A DNA stretch of 64,000 nucleotides, from NCBI GenBank assembly GCA_024233455.1, contig JACKPP010000002.1, positions 496,001 to 560,000 of the forward strand, in the 5' to 3' direction. The notes under the pieces were generated by a model. The model had not been told where the DNA came from. It saw nothing but the letters and a program-made list of their open reading frames with translations, and did no database searches. Position numbers and translations under genes: made by a program. This stretch comes from Chlamydiales bacterium. GTDB taxonomy: Bacteria; Chlamydiota; Chlamydiia; Chlamydiales; JACKPQ01. Below are positions 52,831-60,941 of the stretch, piece by piece. Within the stretch, counting starts at the first letter, position 1. Every line of letters begins with the position of its first letter.

Positions 52831-54267
52831 TCATTCACGTTCGGTATAGAGATGTGGGTCTAGGCAGATTTGACGAGCGATTTCGCGATCGTCAAAAGGA
52901 TTGATCCGATCAGAAAACGTTTGGGTACGCTCATGTCCTTTGCCGGCGATGAGTAGGACATCGCCTGGGCGCGCTAGCTCGATGAGTTTTTGGATAGCCA
53001 GTTTCCGGTCGAGCTCTAGAGTGTGGGGACCAGTGCAGCCTTTAAGGATGTCCTGACAGATGGCGTGCGGGTCTTCCCCGCGGGGATTGTCGGAGGTGAT
53101 CACAATGTGGTCGGAATGCCTGGTGGCAACACTGCCCATTTTAGGCCGCTTGTCTTGATCGCGCTCTCCCCCACAGCCAAAAAGAGTGAGCAGCCGCCCG
53201 GTAGTAATTTCGCGAAGGGTCGATAGCACATTATGGAGGGCATCTTCAGTATGGGCATAGTCGACGTAGATATGCAGACCTCGGTGGTTGGGAATTTTTT
53301 CGAGCCGACCCGGAACAGCTGAGAAGGTTTGAAGCCTTTGGGCAATGGTTGGCAGAGAAAGTCCATAGGTAATGGCAGTGGCAATGGCTGCCAGGCAATT
53401 AGAGACGTTAAACCTACCAATAAGCGGGCAGGTAAGGCGCTGCGAGCTTTTCTGATGCACTAAGGTAAAGGCAATACCCGATGGGGATAGCTCTAGGTCA
53501 AAGGCGCGCAGGTCTGCACTGGTATCGATTCCGTAGGTGAGAATTGGGGCTTTTGTTTTCATGTGTTTGTGATAGGGACAATCAGCGTTGAGAATGGCGC
53601 ATTTTTTTAGATTGGTGAAGAGTTTTTGCTTGGCGCGTAAGTAGTTGTCCATATTTTGGTGGTAGTCCAGATGGTCCTGCGTGAGGTTAGTGAAGATGCC
53701 AATATCGTAGGCAACACCGCTTGTGCGTCCTTGGTCAAGAGCATGCGAGGAGACTTCCATGACACACGCTTCCATTTTTTCTTGGACCATTTCAGAAAGC
53801 AGCTTTTGCAAAGCGATCACATCAGGTGTGGTAAGGTCTGAGGGAAAGTGGTGGTCACCGACGATGGCCTCAATCGTACCGATCAGACCACATGATCCCA
53901 GTAGATGCCTGACTAAATAACTCGTCGTGGTCTTACCGTTGGTGCCCGTAATCCCTACCATATAGAGCTGGGATGATGGATCTAAGTAGAAACGCCTGGC
54001 AAGTTCAGCTTCAACAAAAGACACATCGGGAGTAATAAGCTGCAGGGCATTACAGAAAGGATCGTAGAGATCTGATAGGACAGCTATGGCCCCTGCATTC
54101 AGAGCATTATGAACGTATTGCGTCCCATCAAAATTTTTTCCCCGCTTGGCAATAAAAAGATCGCCTTGCTTGCAACGTCTGGAATCAGCACACAGCCCAG
54201 AGATTGCAATCTCTTTGGAACCTTTAACGTGTACTGGAAGGTTTTTGATGAGGGTTTTTAGCTTCAT
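52831..54267 (-). CDS. murE: UDP-MurNAc-tripeptide synthetase MurE (meso-DAP type)
   Basis: 478 residues. Mur ligase domains: SGLCADSRRCKQGDLFIAKR (N-terminal UDP-binding), GITGTNGKTTTSYLVRHLLG (ATP P-loop), EVSSHALDQGRTSGVAYDI, and in the C-terminal domain the amino-acid selecting DNPRGEDP: DNPR indicates meso-diaminopimelate rather than Lys. Adds the third residue of the stem peptide. In C. trachomatis murE (CT269) is directly followed by pbp3 (CT270); here a porin gene and a MITE-like repeat lie upstream of it instead. Confidence 0.96.
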   Translation of the reverse strand: MKLKTLIKNLPVHVKGSKEIAISGLCADSRRCKQGDLFIAKRGKNFDGTQYVHNALNAGAIAVLSDLYDPFCNALQLITPDVSFVEAELARRFYLDPSSQLYMVGITGTNGKTTTSYLVRHLLGSCGLIGTIEAIVGDHHFPSDLTTPDVIALQKLLSEMVQEKMEACVMEVSSHALDQGRTSGVAYDIGIFTNLTQDHLDYHQNMDNYLRAKQKLFTNLKKCAILNADCPYHKHMKTKAPILTYGIDTSADLRAFDLELSPSGIAFTLVHQKSSQRLTCPLIGRFNVSNCLAAIATAITYGLSLPTIAQRLQTFSAVPGRLEKIPNHRGLHIYVDYAHTEDALHNVLSTLREITTGRLLTLFGCGGERDQDKRPKMGSVATRHSDHIVITSDNPRGEDPHAICQDILKGCTGPHTLELDRKLAIQKLIELARPGDVLLIAGKGHERTQTFSDRINPFDDREIARQICLDPHLYTERE

Positions 54268-54370
54268 TAGATGCGATGTTACTCTAATATTTTGTCACTT
54301 GTCAATTTCGCTTATTGACAGAAGGTAAAATTTGTGGGATAGATGCTATTTCCAATAAGGGAGTAAGGGT

Positions 54371-55543
54371 ATGGGAAAAAAAATCAGTTTGGCAGTTTTA
54401 GGACTTTTTGCTGCTAGTGTGTGTGCCGATGAGGCCACGCTCGAAGAAAAAATCCAACGTATTTCAGAACAAAATGTGTACTGCGATTGGCAAGGAGCTA
54501 ATAAAAGCGCCTCTGTCGACTCGGGATTTGTGTTTGAGGCCGACTTTTTATATTGGAAAGCATTAGTGGAAGGTTTGGTTTACGGCCAATCACTCAATGT
54601 CAATGTGCCAACCGTTTTTCCAGGCACAATTACAGTAGCAGACGATGTCAAAGATCTCGATTTTGAGTGGGACCCGGGATTTCAAGTAGGCGCAGGTTAC
54701 ATCTTTGAAGGGCGCCAGCAGTGGGCTGTCAATGCTTTGTGGACCTATTTTCATTCAACAGCTTCAGACACATTCTCCGGCGGCAATTTTCTAAACGGCT
54801 CTGGACTAAAACCCATGTGGCTGCCCTTTTTGATGGGATCAATTGCCGACAAAGCAAGTGCTGATTGGAGCCTAAATTACAACGTTTTGGACTTTGGAAC
54901 TGGACGTGATTTTTTTGTCGGAAAATACGTCTCTTTACGTCCTCAGCTGGGCGTTCGCGCAGCTTGGATCAATCAAGATTACACCGCCAAATACGCCGGT
55001 GGATTTAGCTATAATACTGCTGGTACCGAGACAATTTTAAGAAGAGATACAAAATTTTCAGGCTCTAATGATTACTCGGGTGCTGGATTACGTTTTGGCT
55101 CGGATGTGAAGCTTTTTCTAACTAAAAATCTTTTGGTCCAAGGTGGCGGATTTTTCTCTTTGCTCTATGGGCAATTCGAAGTTAGAGAATTCTACGATGG
55201 AGCGTTCTTGTTGGACATTGGAGCAGGCCCCTTTTTAATACCAGAAACAATTAAACTAAAAAAAGATTTCAATGCGGTGAAGCCTAATTTAGAAACTGAG
55301 CTGGGAGCTACTTGGCAGATGTTTATGCATAATGACCGGTACCGTTTATCGCTCGGTGCTTTTTACCAGTTTGTTTACTGGTTTTCTCAAAACAATTTGG
55401 TGAATCAACTACTCAATGGTAATGGTGGAGCTGTTTCACCAGGAAGTGCGTCGGTTAACACCAACCGCGATGTGGTGAATTTAAACCCCAAAGGCGATTT
55501 GCAAATGCACGGTCTAAAAATTCAGCTTAATTTGGACTTTTAA
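54371..55543 (+). CDS. MOMP-like outer membrane porin, Lpg1974 family
   Basis: 390 residues with a signal peptide (MGKKISLAVLGLFAASVCA, cut before DEATLEE). Mature part is a beta-barrel: FVFEADFLYWKALVEGLVYG is the typical first strand of the Lpg1974/Legionella OMP family, followed by alternating-strand segments (FQVGAGYIFEGRQQWAVNAL, VSLRPQLGVRAAWINQDY, NNDRYRLSLGAF-like LSLGAFYQFVYWFSQNNL) and a C-terminal beta-signal LKIQLNLDF ending in Phe. Waddlia and relatives carry multicopy OMPs of this type in place of Chlamydia OmpA. Few Cys in the mature protein, so no obvious disulfide network. Start preceded by AAGGGAGTAAGGGT. Confidence 0.82.
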   Translation: MGKKISLAVLGLFAASVCADEATLEEKIQRISEQNVYCDWQGANKSASVDSGFVFEADFLYWKALVEGLVYGQSLNVNVPTVFPGTITVADDVKDLDFEWDPGFQVGAGYIFEGRQQWAVNALWTYFHSTASDTFSGGNFLNGSGLKPMWLPFLMGSIADKASADWSLNYNVLDFGTGRDFFVGKYVSLRPQLGVRAAWINQDYTAKYAGGFSYNTAGTETILRRDTKFSGSNDYSGAGLRFGSDVKLFLTKNLLVQGGGFFSLLYGQFEVREFYDGAFLLDIGAGPFLIPETIKLKKDFNAVKPNLETELGATWQMFMHNDRYRLSLGAFYQFVYWFSQNNLVNQLLNGNGGAVSPGSASVNTNRDVVNLNPKGDLQMHGLKIQLNLDF

Positions 55544-55557
55544 CTTCTGAAAAATTG

Positions 55558-55585
55558 CATAAGGCGCGCATTATCGCGCCTTATG
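55558..55585 (+). terminator. Hairpin terminator after porin gene
   Basis: CATAAGGCGCG-cattat-CGCGCCTTATG: perfect 11-bp stem, 6-nt loop, 15 bp after the stop; only AGTTTC follows, so the U-tract is weak. Confidence 0.72.
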
Positions 55586-55648
55586 AGTTTCATATCACCG
55601 ACTAGACGCTATTTTTCCGTGGCCATCTGCAGTCAGAAATTATCTACA

Positions 55649-55816
55649 TAACCTGAGTTATGGGTTTTGATTTTTTAGATTCAGAGTAGATTAGGTGACA
55701 GATTGTGACATTTTTTGCGATTCCATAGCCAAAAAGCTAAAGATGAGCACAAAAAGGGTGCAAGATGGCGCCTAAGATGCCTGAAGATGAATGATATAAA
55801 CCCATAACTCAGGTTA
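55649..55816. mobile_element. MITE-like element with 19-bp terminal inverted repeats
   Basis: TAACCTGAGTTATGGGTTT (55649-55667) is repeated exactly in reverse complement at 55798-55816, enclosing 130 bp. Each end is itself partly palindromic (cataac-ctga-gttatg). No clear target duplication is seen and the interior has no supported gene, so this could be a MITE, an IS remnant or a pair of regulatory palindromes. It occupies most of the 365-bp gap between the porin and ftsI genes. Confidence 0.55.
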
Positions 55817-55908
55817 CATAAGGTAGACCGATCAAAAGGCATGGATCGCATTGCTGTGAGCACGTTTGCCGGCATGTTTGGTCCTGATAAACCTATAAAA
55901 GTCTGGAG

Positions 55909-57807
55909 CTAGTTGTTCCATTCATCGTAGAGTTCTTTGAGGGCCTTAGCTTCAATAAGTGAATCGGCTTTGTCGGGATTGTATCTCGGATCTCCAACAG
56001 GGTAGCCGTGTGGATCGTCGGGAGCAACGCCTAAATAAGCCAGAGAGCGTTTGGCAATCTCTCGAAAAGCGGGAGCAGCGCATTTACCCCCAAAATGCGT
56101 TTTTCCATAGCCTGGAATGAAGCGGTATTCAGGTTCGTCAATCCCAATGAATAGGACAAAACGAGCATCGTTTGCCGGCGCAAACCCGATAAAGGAGGAG
56201 AAGTGGATTTTTTTGTCGTATTTACCATCGATGATTTTTTCGGAGGTTCCCGATTTACCTGCCTCGGTATAGCCTCGAATGTCAGCGCGAGTGCCAGACC
56301 CGCCAGGTTTGGTGACGTATTTCAAGGCGCTAATGAGTTGCTCGGAGATGCCTGCGGGTAATTTTCGTTCCAATCGTTTGGGCGCGTTGTCCACAAGAAC
56401 ACTACCTCCCCGTTTGATTTGACGTAGAATAGTGGGTTTAACATCGTAGCCACCGTTAGCAATGATGGCAAAAGCTCGCGTCATTTGCAGGCTTGTGGCC
56501 AACATATTATAGCCGATAGACAATGTATAAGGTGTGGGTTTAGACCATTGAGAAGAATTATTCGGATTAGGAATAAGCCCTTTGGCTTCGGCTGGAAGCT
56601 CTATATTGGTTTTGAATCCAAAACCGAAAATGTTTTTGAGCTGATCGGCATACCATTTTGGGCCCAATCTGGTGCATATCCGCTCAGCTAGTTTCCCCAT
56701 GTAAACGTTGGAAGATTTTAGGATAGCAAGTTCCATGTTAAGAAAGCGGTGATTGGAGACATCACGGATGCGGTGATGGGTCCCAGGAATAAGACCGTCA
56801 TCGGAACGGATTTTTTCATCAGGTGAAAAGAGGGGCTTTTCTCCTCTTTTTCTAAGCTCTTCATTGGCCAGAAGCGCAAGGGCCACTGTAATTGGTTTGA
56901 TGGTAGATCCTGGCTCGAAACAATCGGTAATAGCTTTGACTTTGGTGTGTTCGGTAAGCTCGGGGTGGTTATAGAATTGTGCGTAATGTTTAGGTTCGAA
57001 AAAGGGGTATTGCGCCAGCGCTAGAATTTCACCGGTCTGAGGATCCATCATGACTGCCCACCCTGCCCTAGCATGCACCCGCTGAGCGGCTTTAGCAATC
57101 TCTTGTTCAGCTATTGCTTGCAGGGTTGGATCGATTGTAAGGTAGACGTCTGCCCCATCGACTGGTAGCGAAACGACTTTATCTGCCTCTAGGGAATGCC
57201 GAGGAGACCGCATAAGTACCCGCTTGCCAGATGCACCTTGCAAGTAGCGGTTAAAATAAGACTCTGCACCGCCAGTAGGTTCATGATTTTCACGCACGGT
57301 ATGGAGTACCTGACCCAGGAGCGAGCCATAAGGGTATGAGCGCTTCCAATCTTGTACATAAAAAACAGCGTTAGTGGGCAGTTTATTTTGCCGCGAAAAA
57401 GTTTTCCACCACCCCTCAATTTGCACCATCCGATCACGACTGACCCATGTGGCTATGCGTCGACTTCTAGAGCGCTTATCGAATTGAGCACGCACAAAGG
57501 CATAATCACCATCTACCATGTCAGTGAGGCTAAGAGCAATTGCTTCTCTTTGCTCTTCGGGAATTGAACCAGGATCGATATAAATATGGTACTTGGAAAC
57601 GTCAATGACTAGCGGCTTAGGAGATGCGGCAATGGGATTTGAGTAAAAAACGCCCCTTTTTCCAGGCATAGAAAGAGAAAATTGATGCTGTTTTTCTGCT
57701 TTCTGCTGCCATTTATCTCCTTCAATCACCTGAATTTTATAAAATTGTAAAATCAGGAGCGTAAAGAGAGCAAAGAGAAAGGTGGCAATTCCGGTCAGCC
57801 GGCCCAT
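55909..57807 (-). CDS. ftsI: Penicillin-binding protein 3 / FtsI-type transpeptidase
   Basis: 632 residues. N-terminal anchor helix (TGIATFLFALFTLLILQF, residues 4-21), PBP dimerisation domain (~30-240), then the transpeptidase: DCFEPGSTIKPITVALALLA (SxxK active Ser), LKSSNVYMGKLAE (SxN) and YTEAGKSGTSEKIIDGKYDK (KSGT). Class B, septal/polarised-division transpeptidase; chlamydial PBP3 is CT270. Its ATG shares one base with the ftsL stop (TAATG), the dcw-cluster arrangement. Confidence 0.95.
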   Translation of the reverse strand: MGRLTGIATFLFALFTLLILQFYKIQVIEGDKWQQKAEKQHQFSLSMPGKRGVFYSNPIAASPKPLVIDVSKYHIYIDPGSIPEEQREAIALSLTDMVDGDYAFVRAQFDKRSRSRRIATWVSRDRMVQIEGWWKTFSRQNKLPTNAVFYVQDWKRSYPYGSLLGQVLHTVRENHEPTGGAESYFNRYLQGASGKRVLMRSPRHSLEADKVVSLPVDGADVYLTIDPTLQAIAEQEIAKAAQRVHARAGWAVMMDPQTGEILALAQYPFFEPKHYAQFYNHPELTEHTKVKAITDCFEPGSTIKPITVALALLANEELRKRGEKPLFSPDEKIRSDDGLIPGTHHRIRDVSNHRFLNMELAILKSSNVYMGKLAERICTRLGPKWYADQLKNIFGFGFKTNIELPAEAKGLIPNPNNSSQWSKPTPYTLSIGYNMLATSLQMTRAFAIIANGGYDVKPTILRQIKRGGSVLVDNAPKRLERKLPAGISEQLISALKYVTKPGGSGTRADIRGYTEAGKSGTSEKIIDGKYDKKIHFSSFIGFAPANDARFVLFIGIDEPEYRFIPGYGKTHFGGKCAAPAFREIAKRSLAYLGVAPDDPHGYPVGDPRYNPDKADSLIEAKALKELYDEWNN

Positions 57808-58100
57808 TACGGATTGGTGGCAATCAGGCTATCAGAGCAAATAGATGCGTAATCGACATATTTTAGATGCCGATAGGTCTGTTGATTGGCAAGCTCCATC
57901 AGGTGCTTAGGATCTTCAAAACGTTCAATTTCAAAGCGCAATCGTGTGTTTTCTTCGTGCAACACACTGACTTCTTTGGCCAATGCTGGCAACGTAAGAC
58001 GCTTGCTACATAGGATATTTTGCGTATTTATGTAGGAATACAGCATGGAGCCGCATCCGACAATACATACAAAGATTTGAGCAAAAAAAACCTTCTTCAT
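57807..58100 (-). CDS. ftsL: FtsL-like division protein
   Basis: 97 residues: a short N-terminus, one membrane helix (VFFAQIFVCIVGCGSMLYSY, residues 4-23) and a leucine-zipper-like coiled coil (LPALAKEVSVLHEENTRLRF, EIERFEDPKHLMELA). Sequence is poorly conserved in this family; the call rests on topology and on the position between rsmH and ftsI (CT271 in C. trachomatis). Overlaps rsmH by ATGA and ftsI by one base. Confidence 0.8.
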   Translation of the reverse strand: MKKVFFAQIFVCIVGCGSMLYSYINTQNILCSKRLTLPALAKEVSVLHEENTRLRFEIERFEDPKHLMELANQQTYRHLKYVDYASICSDSLIATNP

Positions 58101-58999
58101 CCAATCCTCTCTGCAACGCGCAGCTTAGCACTTCTTGCTCTGACGTTGACTTTGACTTCTTGATAGGTCGGGGCAATGGGCTTTTTGGTCAGTAATTTGA
58201 TTTGGGGCAGACCTTCAACTTTCTCTTCTCCCCACTCGTAGTCTGGACGCGCGGCTTGACGGAAGAGATTTTTTACAATGCGGTCTTCTAAGCTATGGAA
58301 CGTGATCACACCCAAACGGCCACCTGGACGCAAAACATTAAGCGCTTTAAAAACGCCCTGCCAAACCGATTCTAGTTCAGCATTCACAGCGATGCGCAGT
58401 GCCTGGAACACAAGGGTTGCCGGATGTAACTTCTTACGACCACGACCCATGACTGTGCAAATCCAGTCAGCTAACTGCTTAGTGGTTTCAAACTTTGTTT
58501 TCTTGCGTTGATCAGTTAAAGCTTTGGCAAATTTTTTCGCGTTTTTCATTTCGCCGTAGTTTTGAAACAATTTTGCCAGCTGATCTTCTGACCAGGAATT
58601 GACGATGTCCTTAGCGGTCAAATCAGAGGATCTATCCATTCTCATGTCGAGTGGACCCTCTTTGGAAAAGCTAAAACCTCTATCTTTTTGATCTAACTGC
58701 ATCGATGACACTCCCAAGTCGAGCAAAATTCCATCGACTGTCCCGTTCACGTGACGGTCGATATCGCTAAAATTACCGTGAATAAGCGTTAATTTATCCG
58801 CCCACGGCTCTAAATTTTGTTTTGAAAGCGCAAGGGCGCTTTCATCACGGTCACACCCGATATACTGCTTGATTTCGGGGTGCGCTTCTAAAATCGCTTT
58901 GGCGTGCCCTCCAGCTCCCAACGTTCCGTCGAAAAAGATATCGAGTCTTAATCCGGCGAAAGCATCTAGGCATTCCTGCATTAAAACAGGGATATGCAC
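58097..58999 (-). CDS. rsmH: 16S rRNA C1402 N4-methyltransferase RsmH (MraW)
   Basis: 300 residues: HIPVLMQECLDAFAGL, SAM-binding FFDGTLGAGGHAKAILEAH, GILLDLGVSSMQLDQKDRGF, SFSKEGPLDMRMD and the C-terminal GRLGVITFHSLEDRIVKNLF. Methylates C1402 in the ribosomal P site. Follows mraZ with a single base between, in the mraZ-rsmH-ftsL-ftsI order of the classical dcw cluster. Confidence 0.97.
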   Translation of the reverse strand: MHIPVLMQECLDAFAGLRLDIFFDGTLGAGGHAKAILEAHPEIKQYIGCDRDESALALSKQNLEPWADKLTLIHGNFSDIDRHVNGTVDGILLDLGVSSMQLDQKDRGFSFSKEGPLDMRMDRSSDLTAKDIVNSWSEDQLAKLFQNYGEMKNAKKFAKALTDQRKKTKFETTKQLADWICTVMGRGRKKLHPATLVFQALRIAVNAELESVWQGVFKALNVLRPGGRLGVITFHSLEDRIVKNLFRQAARPDYEWGEEKVEGLPQIKLLTKKPIAPTYQEVKVNVRARSAKLRVAERIG

Positions 59000-59000
59000 G

Positions 59001-59507
59001 TCACACCAAACTTTCTAGTGTTTCCACAGGGTCACTGGGCTGATCATCTAAAAGCGCAAAGGCCTCATTGATCAAACTGCTAAGCTTCCCTTGATCCCCT
59101 TCCATATAGGAAGAAAGATCGGCCTCATATTTTTCCTTCGGCCATATTTCGATTTTATTTAGCACGCCTGCTACCACCATTTCGCTTCCCAAACCAATTG
59201 CGTTTTTGAGAGCAGAAGGGATTACGACACGGCCGAGTTTGTCGCACGTTGCTTCATGCAAAGTCGAGAAAAATAATGTAAAAAACTTCTGAAACTTAGC
59301 CACATGCTGCTTTTCCTGGAATCTTTGTACAATTTTTTCGATATCGCTTTTGCGGTAAATAGCCAGGCAGCCACCAAGCCCTAGGGCAATGGTGAATTTG
59401 AGCTCGCCATCTTCAACTAGCCCATAGCGCATCGATTGGGGCAAGACGAAACGGTTCTTCTCATCGAGTTTTACAGATGTAGATCCACTGAAAAAGAAGC
59501 GGCTCAT
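59001..59507 (-). CDS. mraZ: Transcription regulator MraZ
   Basis: 168 residues from ATG 59507 (MSRFFFSGSTSVKLDEKNRF); an upstream in-frame ATG at 59543 lies inside the predicted binding sites and is rejected. Two AbrB/SpoVT-like swapped-hairpin halves: DEKNRFVLPQSMRYGL and CDKLGRVVIPSALKNAIGL, the latter with the conserved DKxGR core. MraZ binds direct TGGGN repeats upstream of its own operon and represses the dcw cluster. The first gene of the leftward mraZ-rsmH-ftsL-ftsI operon. Confidence 0.92.
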   Translation of the reverse strand: MSRFFFSGSTSVKLDEKNRFVLPQSMRYGLVEDGELKFTIALGLGGCLAIYRKSDIEKIVQRFQEKQHVAKFQKFFTLFFSTLHEATCDKLGRVVIPSALKNAIGLGSEMVVAGVLNKIEIWPKEKYEADLSSYMEGDQGKLSSLINEAFALLDDQPSDPVETLESLV

Positions 59508-59527
59508 AAAGCAAATATATCCTAATT

Positions 59528-59542
59528 TTCCACTTATTCCCA
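59528..59542 (-). promoter_or_regulatory. MraZ-box-like repeats before mraZ
   Basis: On the minus strand TGGGA (59542-59538) and TGGAA (59532-59528) are spaced 10 bp start to start, 20-35 bp upstream of the mraZ ATG, in the same orientation as transcription. A third unit is not convincing. Confidence 0.5.
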
Positions 59543-59648
59543 CATCCTAACACCAGATATGGATTGTAGCAATCGATTTTGGTTAAGAAAATCCTGAGAG
59601 CATCTTCAACTCCCTATTTTCAAACCGATTACATCTTTGTTTTTTTTG

Positions 59649-59673
59649 TGGGAATCGGTGGAAATTGCTGGAA
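59649..59673 (+). promoter_or_regulatory. Triple MraZ-box-like repeat
   Basis: TGGGA-N5-TGGAA-N5-TGGAA at 59649, 59659 and 59669, exact 10-bp period, the pattern known for MraZ operators. Oriented toward the CT273-like gene, 108 bp before its start, so MraZ may also control the rightward operon. Confidence 0.55.
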
Positions 59674-59780
59674 TTTTTGCATTTTTCAACAAAATCATCA
59701 TTTTTGAAGATTTTTAGTAAAATAAATAATCTAAACATCAACTATAGTTTAAAAATACAAAACAGTTTATTTATTGAATT

Positions 59781-60284
59781 ATGGCAAAAACAGTTGATAA
59801 TTTAGGCGTAGAAATCTCTAGCAGGTTTGCAAAAGACCTGGAATCCGTTCAAACTCAACTGATTTCTGAATCTAAGACCATCTCCCCAAAAACACACATT
59901 GACATCTCCACCCCTGCCTTTAAGTCAGCCTTCGACACAATGTTCGATTTAAGAAGGCGTAACAAAGAATGGGCAATTTTTCATCGCCCTAGCACTGTCC
60001 ATTGGGGAAATGCCCGGATTTTTGGCTCGCACCTTCTCCCCTTAGTCCGTTCCGATGAATTTGGACTTCTCGAGAGAGAACGCATCATGGCCAGACGCTC
60101 TACCTCTAAGAAAAAACGTCTCGAAGAAAAGGCTAAAAACGCTTATGATTGGGAGGAGCGCTATGAGGAAGAGGAAGAGCAGAAAGAGTCTGACATTCTC
60201 CTCTTTTTCATCCAAGCCGTTCAAGAGTTAGATAAAAGTTTAATTGAAATCAATGGTCGTAGGAGCCAATACCAAAAAGGATGA
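59781..60284 (+). CDS. Conserved chlamydial protein (CT273 position)
   Basis: 167 residues. Soluble, charged: an N-terminal helical part, a central block HRPSTVHWGNARIFGSHLLP, and a Lys/Glu-rich segment (KKKRLEEKAKNAYDWEERYE, then EEEEQKESD) likely to be a long charged helix. I recognise it only by position: it is followed by a TPR gene, dnaA and bactofilin, as CT273 is in C. trachomatis. Overlaps the TPR gene by ATGA, so the two products may act together. Function unknown. Confidence 0.68.
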   Translation: MAKTVDNLGVEISSRFAKDLESVQTQLISESKTISPKTHIDISTPAFKSAFDTMFDLRRRNKEWAIFHRPSTVHWGNARIFGSHLLPLVRSDEFGLLERERIMARRSTSKKKRLEEKAKNAYDWEERYEEEEEQKESDILLFFIQAVQELDKSLIEINGRRSQYQKG

Positions 60285-60676
60285 GCCAAGTTAACTGGTT
60301 AGAAATCTTGGGATGGGATGAAAACGAATTAGATGATCTTAGATTCGTTGGCTTCTCCTATATTAAGCAAGGCAAGTACGATATTGCCCTCACCTTTTTT
60401 GAAGCGCTTGTCGTCCTTTCTAAAAATGCTGCCTATGATTTGCAAACTCTTGGAGCTATCCATCTCCAATTAGGTGATAATCTCTCAGCCCTCAATTATT
60501 TGGAGCAAGCGGTCAAGATTGTTCCCGATCATCAGCCAACACTGCTTAACCGCGTCAAAGCCCTCTTCCTTCTGGGCTATAAACGGCAAGCTTTCCAGCA
60601 AGGCCAATGGCTCCAAACCCATGCCGAAAAAGAGATTGCCGACCAAGCCACAGCTCTCATCATGGCTTATAGCTAG
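60281..60676 (+). CDS. TPR-repeat protein (CT274 position)
   Basis: 131 residues containing about three tetratricopeptide units: FVGFSYIKQGKYDIALTFFE, LGAIHLQLGDNLSALNYLEQ, and LNRVKALFLLGYKRQAFQQG. Resembles the short SycD/LcrH class of TPR proteins that act as type III chaperones, but also generic TPR adaptors. Coupled by ATGA to the preceding CT273-like gene; AAAGG before the ATG. Partner proteins not known; the gene is placed before dnaA and the bactofilin gene. Confidence 0.75.
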   Translation: MSQVNWLEILGWDENELDDLRFVGFSYIKQGKYDIALTFFEALVVLSKNAAYDLQTLGAIHLQLGDNLSALNYLEQAVKIVPDHQPTLLNRVKALFLLGYKRQAFQQGQWLQTHAEKEIADQATALIMAYS

Positions 60677-60941
60677 ACCATTTTTGTCAGATAGCAACAG
60701 TCTCAATGTTCAATTGCTCTTTTCAAAGAGACCTACTTTTTTGGTGATCAAAAAAAATTGGGGTTAGCTGGTTTTGAAACTTAGGATGTTATCGATTGTA
60801 TGGGAATTCACATGAGAAAAATCCTTGCGCCTTGTTCGACTGTTTGCTAATGTACGGAGACAATCGCAAGATCTGAAAAAGTGTTTCACACACTAGTCTC
60901 AGCGCGGTTTTAATTGATAGATTTTTTAACGCTAGGTGCAA

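Noticed and set aside
55681..55875. Minus-strand frame of 64 codons across the inverted-repeat element
   Set aside because: Crosses the right inverted repeat, has no ribosome-binding site, and I cannot link it to a transposase with confidence.
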